Shown: positions 19,821 to 27,850 of the stretch, piece by piece
Position numbering within the stretch: the stretch's first letter is position 1
Layout of the letters: each line of letters begins with the position of its first letter
Origin: Schizochytrium sp. CCTCC M209059
Taxonomy: Eukaryota > Sar > Bigyra > Thraustochytrida > Thraustochytriidae
Length of the DNA: 64,000 bases
Direction: 5' to 3'
Assembly: GCA_000818945.1 (NCBI GenBank)
Contig: KN805430.1
Location: 94,247 to 158,246 of the forward strand
The notes under the pieces: generated by a model
What the model was told of the DNA's origin: nothing
Database searches by the model: none
Seen by the model: only the letters and a program-made list of their open reading frames with translations
Position numbers and translations under genes: made by a program

Positions 19821-20173
19821 AAGAGTCACATAGCACAATCTCCACTCGACTCAAATTAACCTGACCTGCCTCCGTCGTGGACGATCATCTAAACAATCAG
19901 GCGTCCTCGCGCCGCCATCACCCCTTGCTCCACAGCCCCAAAGCTGCGGGCCCCCGATTTGCAGTTCGAGGGTCCGGGCTCGTCCCCAAACCTGACCCAA
20001 ACCTAACCGGTCTCCGTTGGCGGAGAGCCCTCGCTTCCTCCCTTCCTTCACTCTCCCCGCGGCTCTGCTCATTCTGTGATTTTTCCCTCCCCTCCCTCGC
20101 GCCGCCGCTCCGCTCCGCGCCGCGCGCGCGCCACGCGCCCGCGCCCGCGCCGCCCGAGGCGACGACGGACGCC
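19755..20173. promoter_or_regulatory. Sirtuin upstream region with CG and GA dinucleotide runs
   Basis: A 419-bp spacer between METTL9 and the sirtuin ATG. It carries an alternating GC run joined to a GA run at ~19788-19822. The open frame upstream of 20174 starts with GTG, so it is treated as 5' UTR. Confidence 0.5.
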
Positions 20174-23100
20174 ATGGAGGCGTCGCTCGTGGCGGCCAAC
20201 GACGGCGCCAAGGACGGCGTCATCGATGACGGCGCCGTCGGCGCCAAGGACGGCCATGCCGGCAAGAGCAGCGGCCAAGGCGACGCCCGCGTGCAGCAGC
20301 AGCAGCATGACGGGCAGCAGCAGCAGCAGCAGCAGCAGGAGGAGGAGGAGGAGGAGGACAGCGACGGGGACAGCGACGTGGAGGAGATCTCGCCGGCAGC
20401 CGTCCCCGTGCACGCGCGCGTGCCGCTGCTGCTGCGGCTGTTTCCGGGGATCCCGCTCGTGCAGAAACTGGAGGGGAGCCCACGGAAGCGTAGACTCGTC
20501 GAGGACATGACGCCCCAGGCCTTTGCCAGGCTCGTCATGGAGGTGCAGTCCCGCGCGCAGCAGTTCAGGAAGAGGCGCGTGAAGATCCAGAGCCTGGCAC
20601 AAGTAGCGTCCCTGATCAAGGGCGCGCGCCGCATTCTCGTCCTCACGGGTGCAGGCATCTCCACGAGCTGCGGCATCCCAGACTTTCGCTCCAGCCACGG
20701 CGTGTACTCCATGCTGGACGGATACAAACTCAAGGACCCGCAAGATCTGTTCTCCATTCATTACTTTCGCCGAAACACAAAGCCCTTTTACGATTTCGCT
20801 CGCAAACTCTGGCCGGGCACGCACGAGCCTGCGCCTACGCACCACTTTATCAAACGTCTCGAGGCCCACGGTCATCTTCACCGTAACTACACGCAGAACA
20901 TCGACACGCTCGAATGCGTCGCTGGCATCGAACGCGTGCTTCAGTGTCATGGTTCTTTTGCCACAGCCACGTGCACGCGCTGCAAATTCCGATGCGAGGG
21001 TGACCGGATCAAGGATGACATCATGAACCGCCGCGCGCCAGTTTGCCCTCGCTGCGCGGAAAATCCTCCCTCCTCGCTCATGGAGGAAGTTGTGATGCGT
21101 GATCCCAGCATGAGCGCATTTCGATTTGCCGGCACGCGCTCAAATTCCATCTCGAGCGAGAGCGATCTCGACTCTGATCCTGGCGCGAGTAGCACGCCGC
21201 TCCGTGGGTCTCCCGCCATTGCTGCGGCGCGCAGCACGCTTATGGGCGGACCCCTTTCGCGTGCAACGCCCCCTTTGGCTGCTTCCGCTGGACTCGGTAC
21301 TAGTAACACCGTTTCGTTAGCCGGGCCCACCTCGGCGGCCTCCTCTCAGCAGCAAGACACCGACAAGAACAGTCAGCTCGCAGATGCGCGCGGAGCTTAT
21401 GTCGCTCCTGTTATCACGGCAGGTGCTTCTTCTTCGTCCTCGTCATCGTCATCGTCATCTACTACTCATACGACGATGGCGACAACGAATGCTGCTGCGG
21501 GCAGCAAAATATCTCAAACTGTGGTCGGAACGCCACAGGCAAAGACTACTTCCGCGCTCGGTTCAGCTGTTGACGGTGGTGTTGTTGCCAAGCAAGGTGC
21601 GAATGCCATTGCTCGGTCTCCGCAGCCCCGTTCGAACCTTTCTCCTGTTCATGCTGCGCATAACATCGAGCCTGATTCGCCATTCGCCTCATCGACCAAG
21701 AAAATGTTCGGCAGCAGTAGCAGCAGCAGCAACAACAATAACAACAACAACAACAACAACAACAAGTCTTCCATGCACAAACGTCCCGGAGTGCGGACGA
21801 ATAGCCTCGCATCCGATAGCGACCCCATGGTTCCCCCGAGTCCCACGCTCTCACAACTGAGCCGGTCCAACAGTCTCAGCTCCATGACTACGCCTCGTGC
21901 TCACAACGCTGCATCGCACCGTAGTGTGTTTGCAGACGCTGGATCGTTAACACAACCCAGCAGCGCTGGCGATGCCGCGACCCCAGGGGAATCCTCCAAC
22001 AACACGACGAGCGGACTTCTTCCCTCAGATGTACAAGCCCTCTATGCGGCGCATGGCGCGCAGGACGAGGACCCAAAGGGAACGGGTCTCGATCCCATGC
22101 CGCTTCACGCCGCGCCGGGCCTTGACACGGCTACCGCTGATGCAGGCACCACGACAACGAACATGGTGCGCCCGCGCGGCGATGGACCCGTTGAAGGCGC
22201 ATCTGGACCTGGGGCGTACGGTTCCTTTGCCTCAACCTCGTCTAGCTCGTCATTCGCGACGTCGGAGCCTCTCCCGCTCAGTGCGCACGCGAGCACGGAC
22301 GCCCACGACGAGGAAGAGGAGGAGGAGGAGACTCAGCACACTGATGGTCCGCCGCAGCAGGAAGAAAAGGCGCCTGCTGACGGATCCAAAGAGACCGCAA
22401 CTCGGCACGATGATGCGGACGACGCCTTCCTCGAAGAGCTTCCCTTTGTGGACGAGATGTTCGACAAGGGTATTATGAAGCCCGACATTGTGTTTTTTGG
22501 CGAGTCCCTGCCATCGGAATTTTTTGACTGTATCGAGGAGGACGTGCGTCTCTGTGATCTTGTTCTCGTTCTTGGGACGAGTCTCAAGGTCGCACCCGTC
22601 TCTCGCATCATCGAAATGGTCGATGAGGATATTCCACAGATTCTTATTAACCGTGAGGTCGTTGCGCAGCCCCACGAATTTGACGCAGAGCTGTTGGGCA
22701 ACTGTGATGCAGTTGTTACGGCTCTTGCTAAAGAACTTCATTGGGACATCCCCGGCGTCCCGGAAAACGACGGTGATGATGATGACGATGAGGCTGACCG
22801 CGAAGCCAAGTCCAGTGATGGCGAAGAGCCTGAAGACAAGAGCAATAAGGCTCCCGAGCTCAAGGGCTGCCATTTTCGGCAAAGCGAAGACTACCCGTAT
22901 CGGTTCCTCTTCCAAGGCGCAAACGAGGACTGCGAGTCTGAATTTGGCGACGATTCTGACTCTGACTCTTCCGAGGATGAGGACAATGGCGAAAAGGAAA
23001 ACGACAGCGACGACGACTCATCTTCGTCTTCCCAAAGGGCCAACAAGGAGGGCGCCCCGCGGCGCGATCTTGGCTCTGGGCACAGTGAAAAAACTCTGGG

Positions 23101-23182
23101 AGATAAACGTCCATCCAAGACGGATCTTGAAGGCAGTCCAAAGCGCCCTCGAGTAGGTGGCTCATTTAGTGACACACTTTAG
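20174..23182 (+). CDS. Class I sirtuin with a ~460-residue insertion in the catalytic domain
   Basis: 1,002 residues from ATG 20174 (GCCATGG); the frame upstream of it has no ATG. A polyQ/polyE-rich N-terminus precedes the SIR2 core: TGAGISTSCGIPDFRS (~157-172), TQNIDTLE (~240) and QCHGSF with the catalytic His (~259). The first zinc Cys pair is CTRC (~266/269) and the second CPRC (~291/294). The domain then breaks: ~460 residues of Ser, Asn, Gln and acidic low complexity (polyS near 21429-21460, polyN near 21731-21765) separate the zinc module from KPDIVFFGESLP (~769), GTSLKVAPV (~801) and the C-terminal strand. All NAD-binding and catalytic motifs are present. The tail is Asp/Glu/Ser-rich. 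SIRT1-type sirtuins deacetylate histones and other proteins using NAD+. No stop or frame change occurs across the insert. Confidence 0.93.
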   Translation: MEASLVAANDGAKDGVIDDGAVGAKDGHAGKSSGQGDARVQQQQHDGQQQQQQQQEEEEEEDSDGDSDVEEISPAAVPVHARVPLLLRLFPGIPLVQKLEGSPRKRRLVEDMTPQAFARLVMEVQSRAQQFRKRRVKIQSLAQVASLIKGARRILVLTGAGISTSCGIPDFRSSHGVYSMLDGYKLKDPQDLFSIHYFRRNTKPFYDFARKLWPGTHEPAPTHHFIKRLEAHGHLHRNYTQNIDTLECVAGIERVLQCHGSFATATCTRCKFRCEGDRIKDDIMNRRAPVCPRCAENPPSSLMEEVVMRDPSMSAFRFAGTRSNSISSESDLDSDPGASSTPLRGSPAIAAARSTLMGGPLSRATPPLAASAGLGTSNTVSLAGPTSAASSQQQDTDKNSQLADARGAYVAPVITAGASSSSSSSSSSSTTHTTMATTNAAAGSKISQTVVGTPQAKTTSALGSAVDGGVVAKQGANAIARSPQPRSNLSPVHAAHNIEPDSPFASSTKKMFGSSSSSSNNNNNNNNNNNKSSMHKRPGVRTNSLASDSDPMVPPSPTLSQLSRSNSLSSMTTPRAHNAASHRSVFADAGSLTQPSSAGDAATPGESSNNTTSGLLPSDVQALYAAHGAQDEDPKGTGLDPMPLHAAPGLDTATADAGTTTTNMVRPRGDGPVEGASGPGAYGSFASTSSSSSFATSEPLPLSAHASTDAHDEEEEEEETQHTDGPPQQEEKAPADGSKETATRHDDADDAFLEELPFVDEMFDKGIMKPDIVFFGESLPSEFFDCIEEDVRLCDLVLVLGTSLKVAPVSRIIEMVDEDIPQILINREVVAQPHEFDAELLGNCDAVVTALAKELHWDIPGVPENDGDDDDDEADREAKSSDGEEPEDKSNKAPELKGCHFRQSEDYPYRFLFQGANEDCESEFGDDSDSDSSEDEDNGEKENDSDDDSSSSSQRANKEGAPRRDLGSGHSEKTLGDKRPSKTDLEGSPKRPRVGGSFSDTL

Positions 23183-23516
23183 CCCAAACGTAAGCAACAA
23201 AGCAACAACACGCACACAGAGAAAAGGGCCAGAGAGACGAAGAGAAAGAAAACAAAACCGAAAAAACAAAAACAAAAAAAAACACCGAACGCTTCTTCTC
23301 GGCTCTCTCGCCTCCACATGGAAATTTGCACCTTAAAAAAATTGATGATGTTGACAATGAGCATTGAATTTCGCAAGTACGGTGAATTTTTCTTTCGGCG
23401 AACGGATCGCAACCAGTGAGCAACATGCGCTAGCAATCGTGCGCAAAAGCTCTCAAATTAATTCCAAGCAAGCCTGGCAAAATTATTCGTGCGTTTCTTA
23501 AGTCCTTTTCTACTTT
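23183..23516. other. Convergent intergenic region
   Basis: A 334-bp 3'-to-3' spacer between the sirtuin and the ERO1 fusion. It is A-rich on the + strand at 23230-23340. No gene is seen. Confidence 0.6.
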
Positions 23517-26500
23517 CTATGACTCACTTGCAAAGACGCCAATCGGATCCAAGTCCTCCAGAAGCGACGGTGTATGTACATCCATAAAGGTCTCGGTACC
23601 ATCGGTGCCTGCGAGGCTCGTAATCGCCTCTCTGCCGCCAGGATGGTCCTCCGCATAGAGCGTAAGGTCGTATACCTTGCCGTCGATGGCAACCCAACAG
23701 TCCTCTGGCGTGTTGTGCTGCTTGAGTTCATTCATGGAGATAGACTTGAGAGACGTCTTTGAGGATGAAGAAATCGATCTGGTACCGCCACGGCGTCCGC
23801 TCGTCACTTGCGGCTTAGTGCGCTCCTGAATAGGAACGTGCGCTCCAACGTGCAGGCCAAAAACGGCGCACTCGGTAAGAGCATTTCCACCGAGACGATT
23901 CTTGCCATGAATACCCCCAACAACTTCACCAACCGCATAAAGTCTTCCGCCCGCCGTGGGCACGCCTACATTATTGACGGTTCGGCCTTGCGAGTCTATA
24001 CGCAAGCCTCCCATAGAGTAGTGCACAGCTGGCGTAATGTAACCCACGTAAAAGGGTGCGTCCGTGGCCAAGGGCGTGTCTGGGCACACGGTCCGGTTAA
24101 AGGGATCCGGATAGGCATCCATATCGGTGCAAGTGCGATCAAAATCCTCAAGGGTCTGCCGCACAGTGGCCACCTCTGCTCCAAGCGTCTCTGCAAGAGC
24201 TTCGACAGAGTCGACCTTCCACATGAGTCCCTTGCGCATGTACATGGGAATATGCTTGGGTGCTCGATCAGCAACTGACGCACTGAGGACCATAAGGAAC
24301 TCAGGTTGGCCATCGGCGCTCGGATCGTGCGCAATCATGTGCTCCGAGACATATTTGCGTGTCCCAAGCTCATTAACGAACCGCCGCCCCGAGGCGTCGA
24401 GCATGACAGCACCAACGCCGCGCAAGAGCTCCGCCGCGAGAGTCTTCACCGGGCTCGATCGGTCCTTCGGGTCAACAAAGGCCGTTGGATGAACTTGCAC
24501 CTGATCGATATCAACTGTGTCGGCGCCAACGGCCTGCGCAAGCAAGATGCCATCGCCGGTAGCGAACTTGCCGTTCGTCGTACCGAACCTTGCAAGGTCA
24601 GGTCGATGTTGCAGCAAAAACGAGTCTTCAGAGCCACGATGAAAGCCATAACCGCCCGTGGCGATGACCACGGCGCTTGCGTCCAGATCAAAAGTCTCCC
24701 CGCTCTCGAGGTTCTTGCAGCGCACACCTCGCAGCGCAACATCGTCCTCGGCATCATTGACGAGAATTTCGGTCACCTGCGTCTTACGACGAAACTCCAA
24801 CTTGCCAGACTCCTCGTACGACTTCACTGCACGATTTACAGCAACGATGAGCTCAGAGCCGGCAAGACCAGTGGATGGCCGCCACGTTCGTGGTCGCGAG
24901 TGCCCGCCAAGTTGGCCAACCTCATCCAAGGCGAGGCCCACGCGAGAGCGAAGCCAAGCGAGAGCGTCAGCACTGCCCTTTGTCAGCACATCGACAAGAG
25001 GATTGGTCGCAAAGGATGGCCGGCCACTACCGATCACCATATCCTTTTTGAACTGCGCGATCGAGTCATTAAGCTTGGTCAGACTCGTCTCATCGATGCC
25101 ATTAATGCCGCTCGATGCCTTGGCCGAATTTCCACCCGGCCCGCCCTCTTTGTCGATGAGAACGACCGAGCCACCGCGATCCAAAATAGAAAGCGCCGCA
25201 GTAAGCCCAGAAAGTCCTGCGCCAATGACGACTGCATCAGGTTTGGTAGGCCCTTGCACGTCAACTTGGCCGAGTCGTCGAACGGCGTGGCGAATGAACG
25301 ACGTGTCGTGGTTCTCGAGGGCAAAGTGTTTGGCGAGGATCATGAGCTCCTCGTCGCCATCTAGCAAAGCATCGACAAGTGCGTCCTCCGTGTCCTCGTC
25401 GATCTCGCCCTCACGAACAGCCCCCGACACAATGGCAAGGGCCCGATCCTGAAGCAGCTGCAGGCTCTCTTTATTGGAGATAGACATCGAAATTGGTCCC
25501 GCGCCCATGGAAGGAGCAATCGCAGGCGCAGACGTCGCGTCGCTCGCCTTGCTGGCGAGCATGGCGTCCTTCATGTTTTGGTGAATCTCAATGGCTTCCG
25601 AGAACTTGGTAATCGTGTTGAAAAGAGCGACTACCTCCTCGCGCGAGAGATTCTCTTTGATAAGATGCTCCGGTAGCAAAAGCATCTTCATTGCCGTGCC
25701 AATGCCTAAGAGCTGCAGCTTGCCGTGAAGCCTGCATCGCTGGCATCGAATGCAATTAAATATGTTGCTAATGTTGTGAAAAATGTCCTTGAAGCGTCGC
25801 TTCAGATTGGCCATGGTAGACACCTGAGGGCCATTCTCGTTCACAAAGAGAAGGCTCTCGTCAAAGGCCTCAAAGACTGTCTGGCAGGAACGCAAAACGA
25901 ACGAGTCGAGAAAAAGAGACACGAGCTTGTTCGTGCGCTGATCTTCTCGTGATTCCCCCGTGGCAAAGTTGAACTCACGCAGGGTTGGCGTTGCGCGCCG
26001 CACGGCGCGCAATAGGACAACAAAGGCGAATTCAAGATTCTTGAATCGTTCGGGGTGACCCTCAAACTGGCGCTGAAAACGCACGAGGTCTCGTTCCCAC
26101 CGATCTCGCTTACCGGGCACGGGCGGCTTGTAGTGCTCGGAAATGTGCAGATTGATGCTCGAGTGCAAACCTGACAGCATCCTGTACAAGAATCGTTCCT
26201 CGTAGCACATGTCAATCTCCTCGATTTCAAAGCAGTTTTCACCGTAGATGGCGTCCCAGACCTTGCTTCCATTGTACCCTGTGAATTGCTCTGGATTGAG
26301 CTGGAGGTTCACGTACTCCATGGTAGAATCGCTAAAGGGAAGTTCGGCGCAGAGATTGGTCCAAAACGCTGGCAGCGACTCGTCGTCGCAATCCTCTTCA
26401 GCCTGACTCACGACGCTATCTTCATGCTTTGAGAGAGTCTTATCCACGGGTTTCCCAAATCCAGGGGCACCAAATCCGCCGCCACCTCCGCCTCCAAAGA

Positions 26501-26963
26501 ATGGATTGGAGAGGCTTTCGTCGCTAGGCTTCAAGTTGCAAAGGGGCTCTGGGGCCTCTTCCCCTGCTCCATGGTCATCATCCTCGTCGTCCCCAAAGCC
26601 GCAGCTTGGTTGCTCGGGTTCTTTCACTTCGCCTCCCTGTGCTTGGTCAGCATCGAGCGGACACTCGCCGTCGAGCTGGACACGGAAAAGTCTAAAGTAC
26701 GTTGTGTTGGTGAGCTCTTCAAGAAGGCGAAGAAGATAGTCCGAATTGGCAGTCCTAATCGCCTCGGAGTTGCACACGACCTCGTCTTCAAAGAGAACCT
26801 TGGCACGGAGCGGGCGTGACTCGTGCTTGCCTGCAGACGCAGTCGTCGAGACGACGGAGAGGCTACAGACAGCGAGCGCCAGCGCCACCAGCGCTCCGAG
26901 AGCCTTCGTTCGCCACGCCGAGCTCGCGGCCGGAGTCTGACGTCTCCTTCGGATTCGGATCAT
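23517..26963 (-). CDS. ERO1 - soluble fumarate reductase - cytochrome b5 fusion protein
   Basis: One uninterrupted 1,148-residue frame with three enzyme modules. Residues ~20-45 are a signal peptide/anchor. ERO1 occupies ~55-460: shuttle cysteines are likely among C64, C101, C121 and C142, the FAD pocket has GLHSSINLHIS (265-275), and the active-site triad is C404-IR-C407-QR-C410 followed by RLHGKLQ. After an acidic helical linker comes an Osm1/FRD-type flavoprotein (~572-1045): GAGLSG (581-586), GGNSAKASSGING, RGVGAVMLDASGRRFVNEL with R848, HYSMGG with H981, and GGIHGKNRLGGNALTE with R1023. A cytochrome b5 domain (~1075-1148) has heme ligands in HPGG (H1107) and FMDVH (H1130). ERO1 oxidises PDI, and yeast Osm1 reduces fumarate in the ER and has been linked to anaerobic disulfide formation. 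The fusion implies direct electron hand-off (inference). W694 replaces a usual active-site His. Confidence 0.93.
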   Translation of the reverse strand: MIRIRRRRQTPAASSAWRTKALGALVALALAVCSLSVVSTTASAGKHESRPLRAKVLFEDEVVCNSEAIRTANSDYLLRLLEELTNTTYFRLFRVQLDGECPLDADQAQGGEVKEPEQPSCGFGDDEDDDHGAGEEAPEPLCNLKPSDESLSNPFFGGGGGGGFGAPGFGKPVDKTLSKHEDSVVSQAEEDCDDESLPAFWTNLCAELPFSDSTMEYVNLQLNPEQFTGYNGSKVWDAIYGENCFEIEEIDMCYEERFLYRMLSGLHSSINLHISEHYKPPVPGKRDRWERDLVRFQRQFEGHPERFKNLEFAFVVLLRAVRRATPTLREFNFATGESREDQRTNKLVSLFLDSFVLRSCQTVFEAFDESLLFVNENGPQVSTMANLKRRFKDIFHNISNIFNCIRCQRCRLHGKLQLLGIGTAMKMLLLPEHLIKENLSREEVVALFNTITKFSEAIEIHQNMKDAMLASKASDATSAPAIAPSMGAGPISMSISNKESLQLLQDRALAIVSGAVREGEIDEDTEDALVDALLDGDEELMILAKHFALENHDTSFIRHAVRRLGQVDVQGPTKPDAVVIGAGLSGLTAALSILDRGGSVVLIDKEGGPGGNSAKASSGINGIDETSLTKLNDSIAQFKKDMVIGSGRPSFATNPLVDVLTKGSADALAWLRSRVGLALDEVGQLGGHSRPRTWRPSTGLAGSELIVAVNRAVKSYEESGKLEFRRKTQVTEILVNDAEDDVALRGVRCKNLESGETFDLDASAVVIATGGYGFHRGSEDSFLLQHRPDLARFGTTNGKFATGDGILLAQAVGADTVDIDQVQVHPTAFVDPKDRSSPVKTLAAELLRGVGAVMLDASGRRFVNELGTRKYVSEHMIAHDPSADGQPEFLMVLSASVADRAPKHIPMYMRKGLMWKVDSVEALAETLGAEVATVRQTLEDFDRTCTDMDAYPDPFNRTVCPDTPLATDAPFYVGYITPAVHYSMGGLRIDSQGRTVNNVGVPTAGGRLYAVGEVVGGIHGKNRLGGNALTECAVFGLHVGAHVPIQERTKPQVTSGRRGGTRSISSSSKTSLKSISMNELKQHNTPEDCWVAIDGKVYDLTLYAEDHPGGREAITSLAGTDGTETFMDVHTPSLLEDLDPIGVFASES

Positions 26964-27512
26964 CGTGCTCGCTGCTGGTCGGGTTTATGCCTGCTGCGTA
27001 TGCTTTCGCCAACGGCCTTGAGGCTCTTCAAAGACGGTTGGAACGGTGCTCTCAGCGTGCAGCGAGCGCTTCTCTCCCTCTCTTCGTGCGGTCGTTCGTG
27101 CGGTCGTGCGTGCGTGCGTGCGTGCGTGGGACGAGTCGAGCAGGTCCTCTCGCAAGCCACAACGGCAAGCCAGCGCCGCCGGGCTCCTCCGCGGCCGGGC
27201 TTCCCGAGGACTCGCGCGCGAGTCGAGCGGCGGTCGCAAGGGAGCTGTGGCGCCGGGCTTCCCCGCGCCTCGCGGCCGCTGGCCTTCTCGCAGCTCGGGC
27301 CAATCGCGATCGGGGTCTGCGGCCAGAGACCCTCCCTCCCTCCCTCCGAGCCTGCCGAGCCCAGAATTCCACGCTGGCGTGGTTCCCTGCGTTCCCGATA
27401 TGCATATAAATATATATATCCGTTGCGGACACTGACTGCCTGCCTGCCCAGGAGAGCATCGACGAGAGAACCGAAGCGGCGAGGCCCAAGCCCATGGCCA
27501 GGCATTAAATGG

Positions 27513-27543
<31 letters not shown>

Positions 27544-27850
27544 TAGAGACAGGGGGCCCGGTTCATGGTCAGTGGACGGCTCCCGCTGACCAAGGCAAGG
27601 AAGAATCTCCTGTCGGGCGCTGCTGTCTGCAGCTGCTTGCCAACTTGGAGCGACCGAGCTTGCAGACGTGGCGTGGCGTGGTGTCACGCTGGCAGCTAGC
27701 AAGGTCTAGCTGGACGCAATCCAAAGCCTGCTGGCCTTGCTTGACCAGATTCGAGCGACGTGCTGAAGAGCATGGAGTGATTCGGAATCGAAAGGACGAA
27801 ATTCGGGCGGACTTGTGTATTGTATTTGACAGACGTCCAGCGCAAGCGTC
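26964..27850. promoter_or_regulatory. Divergent 0.9 kb upstream region with repeats and a TATA-rich patch
   Basis: Shared upstream sequence of the ERO1 fusion and the IQ-motif gene. It contains CGTG repeats (~27100-27128), a TA-rich patch (27404-27420) and a GGCA repeat (~27510-27542). Core promoter identity is not proven. Confidence 0.45.
27510..27542. repeat. GGCA tetranucleotide microsatellite
   Basis: About eight tandem AGGC/GGCA units upstream of the IQ-motif gene. Confidence 0.9.

Noticed and set aside
19877..20173. 99-residue N-terminal extension of the sirtuin
   Set aside because: The frame starts with GTG and is Arg/Pro/Ser-rich; ATG 20174 has a strong context.
24306..25452. Long + strand frames inside the ERO1 fusion gene
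   Set aside because: Antisense shadows; the minus-strand frame has clear FAD and fumarate reductase motifs.
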